From the NCBI GenBank assembly GCA_013815405.1, contig JACDGF010000067.1:1-8791 (forward strand): DNA of 8,791 nucleotides. Reading direction: 5' to 3'. Source of the DNA: Caulobacteraceae bacterium. GTDB lineage: Bacteria > Pseudomonadota > Alphaproteobacteria > Caulobacterales > Caulobacteraceae. Below, one piece after another: positions 5,287 through 8,791 of the stretch (its first letter is position 1; each line of letters opens with the position of its first letter). The notes below the pieces were generated by a model. It searched no databases and was not told the origin of the DNA. It was given only the letters and a program-made list of their open reading frames with translations. The translations under genes and the position numbers were made by a program.

Positions 5287-6471
5287 CTACGCCGCTTGGG
5301 GCCGGATCAGAGGATCGACCGAGCGGGCGTGGACACCGAGGACCTTGCCGGCTTTGATGGCGGTGAGAGTTCCCTCGGCCACCGCCCGCGCCACCAGCGC
5401 CAGGAGCGCCCGGCCGAGGCGCTGGCGACGGACGACGTAAAAGTCCGGACCGCCGCCGTCGGGAACCCGGCTCTTTCGCCTTGCCGCGCGCGCCGCTCGC
5501 CACTCCTCCGCGAAGGTCGTTCTGAGCGCCTCCCATGTCGCCTCGTCTATGGCCCCGGATTCAAACAGCCGGAACGCGATCAAGGTGCGGCTCAGGCGAA
5601 GCGGCCTCGCCGCCGCCCCGGTCTGGCGGACGACGGCCTCGAAGCCCGCCGCGACATCGACGCCGAGCGTCGCGACCTCGGCGGGCGGCAGGAGGATGCG
5701 GCTGGCGACATCGTTGCAGAAACGCTCGATCGGGGCGGTGACGTGAGCCCCGCTCACTCCGGTGATCCCGAGCGCTATGTGGGCAAGTTCGTGCAGGAGG
5801 GTGAAAGCCCAGGCGGTGTGCGCATCCCGGTCGTTGACGGCCACGAAGGGCGCGATCGGGTCGGCGAGCGCGAAGCCGCGGAACGATTCGACCTCGATCT
5901 CGGTATGATGGCTGCCGAGGTCGCCGATCAGCAACACGAACACGCCGGCGGCCTCGGCCCGCTCACGCAGATAGGTGAAGGCCAGGTCCGGATTGGCGCA
6001 AGCGCGGAAGCGCTCCAGCCGAAAGCCCAGGAACTCGACGATCGCCCGCGCCACTGCGGCCGAGCCATCCGTCATGCGGTGGGCGCCGACCAAACTAATG
6101 GGCGGGGATTCTTCGTCTTCGAGCACGCCCAGCACGAGGGCCTGACGGGCTCGCAGATCGCGAACCAACGCCTGCACGAGCGGCTCGCTCTCGGGGCGAC
6201 GATCAGGCAGCGAGCGGAAATCCTCCACCCGCGGTTCCTGGCGAGGAATCCGCGGAAGGTAGAACGCAAGGAGCGGCCGGCGATAGGCCGCCGCCATCTT
6301 CGAGAGAAGCCGACGACTCGGTTTCCACTCACCTGTCTCGAGGCCGCGCAGACGATCACCGGGGGCGATGCCGTAAGCGGCGTTCAGGCCAATGCGCTTC
6401 GCGGCGTCGGCTTCAGCGAAACCGGCGGTCTCCCGAGCCCAACGCAGATTTTCCGGATTGACCCGAGGCAT
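5287..6471 (-). CDS. XRE-HTH / ImmA-IrrE family zinc metallopeptidase
   Basis: A 394-aa protein. The ATG at 6471 has AAGG about 9-12 bases upstream. Residues ~5-75 are an XRE-type helix-turn-helix (NPENLRWARETAGFAEADAAKRIGL...RLRGLETGEWKPSRRLLSKMAAAYRRPL). Residues ~140-270 are the ImmA/IrrE peptidase: FTLLHELAHIALG holds the zinc motif HExxH at 227-231, and IERFCNDVASRILLP carries the downstream acidic residue Glu249. The last ~59 residues (GPDFY...RLGRALLALVARAVAEGTLTAIKAGKVLGVHARSVDPL) are the small C-terminal helix-turn-helix-like module seen in the members paired with DUF4411/PIN proteins. Members of this family cleave a bound repressor or antitoxin, or serve as the regulator of the neighbouring toxin. 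It begins 30 bases after the 161-aa gene and its stop is 6 bases before the PIN remnant, so it is operonic. All key residues are present, so the peptidase looks intact although its partner is not. Confidence 0.9.
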   Translation of the reverse strand: MPRVNPENLRWARETAGFAEADAAKRIGLNAAYGIAPGDRLRGLETGEWKPSRRLLSKMAAAYRRPLLAFYLPRIPRQEPRVEDFRSLPDRRPESEPLVQALVRDLRARQALVLGVLEDEESPPISLVGAHRMTDGSAAVARAIVEFLGFRLERFRACANPDLAFTYLRERAEAAGVFVLLIGDLGSHHTEIEVESFRGFALADPIAPFVAVNDRDAHTAWAFTLLHELAHIALGITGVSGAHVTAPIERFCNDVASRILLPPAEVATLGVDVAAGFEAVVRQTGAAARPLRLSRTLIAFRLFESGAIDEATWEALRTTFAEEWRAARAARRKSRVPDGGGPDFYVVRRQRLGRALLALVARAVAEGTLTAIKAGKVLGVHARSVDPLIRPQAA

Positions 6472-6501
6472 GGGCAGACCTTGCGCGGCAGGCCGATCAG
6501 G

Positions 6502-6987
6502 TCAAGGCGCCAACGGACGGAGCGCTGACAGCCGACAGCGTTCTTGAGTCAGGGCGATCAGGACGGCTTCGGCACGGTCGCTCTCGACTTGATCATCGGT
6601 CGCGACGGCGACGATGAAGGCCCGGACGAGCGCCGGTTCATCGATCCAGGAGGCGACCTCGCCTTCGAGCCAGGCCAACCAGGCGTTTCGCCGTTCGCGT
6701 CGCCGTTCCTCCTCGGACCCGAAGGGCAGGGTCGGCGCGATGCCGTCGCGCGCGCGCCAAGTGGCGGCCAGGAGATCGTGCGCCGGCTGAATGATCCGAT
6801 GGTCGAATGAGCTTCGCGCGAGGAAGGAGTCGAGAAGGCGATCAGCGCCGGCGCCGACCGCGCGGGCGAAACGCGCATATTGGCGGCAGGCGTCCACAAT
6901 CATCGCTAGCGCCACTCCATAGGCGTCGTGTTGGACAAATTGCGTCCATTCGTCGTCGTCGCCCTCGAACCGGCCCCCGACGATCAT
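6502..6987 (-). CDS. Unknown 161-aa helical protein coupled to the methyltransferase
   Basis: Not recognised. The ATG (6985-6987) overlaps the methyltransferase TGA (6984-6986) as ATGA, which indicates translational coupling. An in-frame start at 7065 inside the methyltransferase would be longer but gives low-complexity residues. The product has no signal peptide, no membrane segment and looks all-alpha. It opens with an acidic stretch (FEGDDDEW, 7-14). It then has a helix with HDAYGVALAMIVDACRQYARFARAVGAG (20-47), SSFDHRIIQPAHDLLAATWRARDG (59-82), a charged EEERRRERRNAWLAWLEGEV helix (92-111), and VRAFIVAVATDDQVESDRAEAVLIAL (121-146). The Trp and His positions might be conserved, but no catalytic pattern stands out. 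Context suggests a DNA-modification accessory, specificity or effector subunit; this is inference only. Next gene downstream: XRE-ImmA, 30 bases away. Confidence 0.75.
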   Translation of the reverse strand: MIVGGRFEGDDDEWTQFVQHDAYGVALAMIVDACRQYARFARAVGAGADRLLDSFLARSSFDHRIIQPAHDLLAATWRARDGIAPTLPFGSEEERRRERRNAWLAWLEGEVASWIDEPALVRAFIVAVATDDQVESDRAEAVLIALTQERCRLSALRPLAP

Positions 6988-8791
6988 CGCCGGAAACCTG
7001 ATCGGGCATCCGCGTCGATCGGAGTGGGCGAGGCAAGCGGCATCCGGGGAGGGGCGGTGGACCACATCAGGGCGGCGTCGTCGGGCGTGAGGCCGTAGGC
7101 GATGTTGACGAGGTCGGAGAGGCGGCGTTCGAGACGGGCCGCCTCGGCCGCGGCTTCGCGGGCGGGGGCGATCGTGGCGGCGTGCTCGCGCTTCAGCCGC
7201 GCGACCTCGGCGGCGGAGAGTTGGCGGCGGCGCGGAAGGGTGGCGCGCACGGCCGCGGCGAAGCCGTCCGCGTCCAGCCGTTCGGGTGATTCCAGTCCGC
7301 GACCCGGGCGATCGAGACCGAATTCGAGTCGGAGCCAGTCGTGGATGGCGGCCGCGGCGGTGCTCACGGTTTCAACGCGTGCCGACAATTCGTCGACGAT
7401 CTCGGTGAGGTCGACTCTTTCGGGAGCGGGCGGCACTGGGTAGCCTTCGACATAGCTTGTGAAGTAACGGAGCGCTTCGTCCTTGCCGTGTTGCGCCTTT
7501 CGCCAGGAGTACCACCATCCGATCGGTGCGTTGAGCACGGCCGCCAGCCAGTCGTTCGATCCGGGAAGGAAGTAGCTGGTGTTGCTCACCGACCGCCCTT
7601 TCCGATCCGGCAAGAATGAAGCGGTCCAGCAAATGTCGACATAGAGCAGCTTGCGACGTTCGAACGCGTCGTAGTAAGCGCACGGCCGCAGCTCCCACCA
7701 ATAGCGGCCGTGATCGAGACGGTGGCGCAGGCCTTTCAACTCCCCGGGCTTGTCACCGGGCAGGGATTCGTATCGCTTCATGTGCGCGTGCAGCGCCGGG
7801 TAGGTCTGGGCGAAGATCGTTTCCGCCGCGGCCTCGTCCGCCGCGGCGGACCAGGGCCAGGCGAAGTCGCTGCTCGACTTGAGCAATATCATGCGCAGGC
7901 CACTGTCGGGCGCGCTCCAGCGCCGGACGTCCTGTCCTCGCAGATAGGGCCGGATGATCTCCGCGCTCGCGGGGTCGGCGGCGACCAGGCGGTCGCGGGT
8001 GGGCGTGTCGATCAGGAAGGCCTCGTTGAAGCCAGTCAGCACCCCGCGATAGGGCTTGACCCCCGCGTAGTCCGTCAGAGGCACGCCCGCGCGCCGGACC
8101 TTGTCGAGGAGGTCCATCACCGGCTTGGGCTCCAGGGTCCAGCCTTCGCGGCCGAGCGCGGCGCGGGAGAGCGGGAAGCTGGCCGCCGCCACCGCTTCGG
8201 CCAGGCGTTCGTCAGGGAGGGTCCCGCGCGGCGGCACGGCCACCGTCAGCGTCTCGCTGGCCCTCTCCCCGTCCGGCCGGCGGGTCGCGGCCACGACGGG
8301 GAAGACGTCGGCGTCGGGGAAGAAGGCCCGGGCGTGGCCGAAGTCGATCACCGCCTCGATCTCCGCGCGCGCCGGGTCGGTCAGCAGGGCGCGCAGTTCC
8401 TCGGCATAGCCGGCCTTGAGCCACTTGTTGGTCACGACATAGGCCACGCGCCCGCCGGGCCGCACCAGGCGCAGGCCCTGCTCGAAGAAATAGACGTAGA
8501 GGTCGGCCGTGCCGGCGAAGGTGGCGTAACCGGCCGCCAGCGCGGGCTTGACCGCCGCCAGCCGCTCCTGCCGCACATAGGGCGGATTGCCGATCACCGC
8601 GTCGAAGCCGCCGTCGGGTTGGGCTTGGGTCAGCCGCCGCCAGACATTGGGGAAAGCCACCGGCCAGTGCAGGAACCGCTCGCGCGCGGTCAGCGCCCGG
8701 GCCTCGGCGACCAGGGCCGCGGCCCGGCGGCGCCGATCGGCGCCCTCCCGCACCTCGGCCAGCACCAGCTGGCCCTCGTCCTCGTCGGGCG
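6984..8791 (-). CDS. Eco57I/type IIG-like adenine-N6 DNA methyltransferase, C-terminal part
   Basis: The frame stays open to the right edge (...PDEDEGQLVLAEVREG), so the N-terminal part, including the SAM-binding motif I and any nuclease domain, is outside the window; ~602 codons are visible. The amino-N6-adenine motif IV NPPY is present in FDAVIGNPPYVRQE (codons 8577-8588), preceded by RFLHWPVAFPNVW, which is typical of Eco57I-type enzymes. After it come GTADLYVYFFEQGLRLVRPGGRVAYVVTNKWLKAGY and IDFGHARAFFPDADVFP (end of the catalytic domain). A TaqI-like target-recognition region follows: GVKPYRGVLTGFNEAFLID, IIRPYLRGQDVRRW, HGRYWWELRPCAYYD, SNTSYFLPGSNDWLAAVLN, YVEGYPVP. The C-terminal ~150 residues contain Arg/Ala-rich coiled-coil-like helices. 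It modifies DNA for restriction or another defence function; whether it also cuts DNA cannot be judged here. It is the first visible gene of the minus-strand operon. Confidence 0.9.
   Translation of the reverse strand, partial: PDEDEGQLVLAEVREGADRRRRAAALVAEARALTARERFLHWPVAFPNVWRRLTQAQPDGGFDAVIGNPPYVRQERLAAVKPALAAGYATFAGTADLYVYFFEQGLRLVRPGGRVAYVVTNKWLKAGYAEELRALLTDPARAEIEAVIDFGHARAFFPDADVFPVVAATRRPDGERASETLTVAVPPRGTLPDERLAEAVAAASFPLSRAALGREGWTLEPKPVMDLLDKVRRAGVPLTDYAGVKPYRGVLTGFNEAFLIDTPTRDRLVAADPASAEIIRPYLRGQDVRRWSAPDSGLRMILLKSSSDFAWPWSAAADEAAAETIFAQTYPALHAHMKRYESLPGDKPGELKGLRHRLDHGRYWWELRPCAYYDAFERRKLLYVDICWTASFLPDRKGRSVSNTSYFLPGSNDWLAAVLNAPIGWWYSWRKAQHGKDEALRYFTSYVEGYPVPPAPERVDLTEIVDELSARVETVSTAAAAIHDWLRLEFGLDRPGRGLESPERLDADGFAAAVRATLPRRRQLSAAEVARLKREHAATIAPAREAAAEAARLERRLSDLVNIAYGLTPDDAALMWSTAPPRMPLASPTPIDADARSGFRR

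Noticed and set aside
5222..5536. Minus-strand frame overlapping the end of XRE-ImmA and the PIN head
   Set aside because: Gly/Arg-rich frame shadow; the PIN-like opening is in a different frame with a proper GTG next to the ImmA stop.
4867..6528. Plus-strand 553-codon open frame
   Set aside because: It is antisense to the XRE-ImmA gene, whose HExxH and HTH motifs are clear. The product is Arg/Gly/Asp-rich without motifs.
1..8791. CRISPR arrays, rRNA, intact insertion sequences
   Set aside because: No regularly spaced direct repeats, no rRNA-like sequence and no transposase or paired terminal repeats were seen on either strand.

Overview
The window is very GC-rich (estimated by eye at close to 70%) and has dense coding with short gaps. 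This fits an alphaproteobacterium, most likely of the Caulobacterales (Caulobacter/Phenylobacterium type). That placement is an inference from base composition, the GC-rich intergenic repeats and the protein families; no marker gene is present.

Layout. (1) 2-904 (+) is the 3' part of a CDP-glucose 4,6-dehydratase (rfbG-like), a surface-polysaccharide sugar gene. (2) 996-1871 (+) is an aldo/keto reductase of the YdbC-like type. It converges on (3) 1891-2337 (-), a small exported cupin. (4) 2584-3807 (+) is a cysteine-free, beta-strand-repeat protein that is probably a surface or type I-secreted protein. Its leader carries two mutually exclusive inverted repeats. (5) 3808-4123 is intergenic, with a perfect 20-bp palindrome and a degenerate GC-rich repeat. 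(6) 4124-4354 and 4417-4797 (+) are two small exported proteins: one His-rich with glycine zippers, the other with four cysteines. (7) 4798-5286 has no intact gene but holds what look like two gene heads facing each other. One is the first ~17 codons of a PIN/DUF4411-like toxin on the minus strand. The other is a MSGGGGGDD micro-ORF on the plus strand.

(8) From the right edge leftward runs a tight minus-strand operon: an Eco57I/type IIG-like DNA methyltransferase (6984-8791, N-terminus outside the window), an unrecognised 161-aa protein joined to it by an ATGA stop/start overlap (6502-6987), an XRE-HTH/ImmA-IrrE zinc metallopeptidase (5287-6471), and the beheaded PIN gene starting 6 bases after it. 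This is the accessory, defence-like part of the window. The likely picture is a methyltransferase-based defence or restriction module with an XRE-ImmA/PIN pair whose toxin has been lost by deletion. The unknown 161-aa partner is the best candidate for something undescribed.
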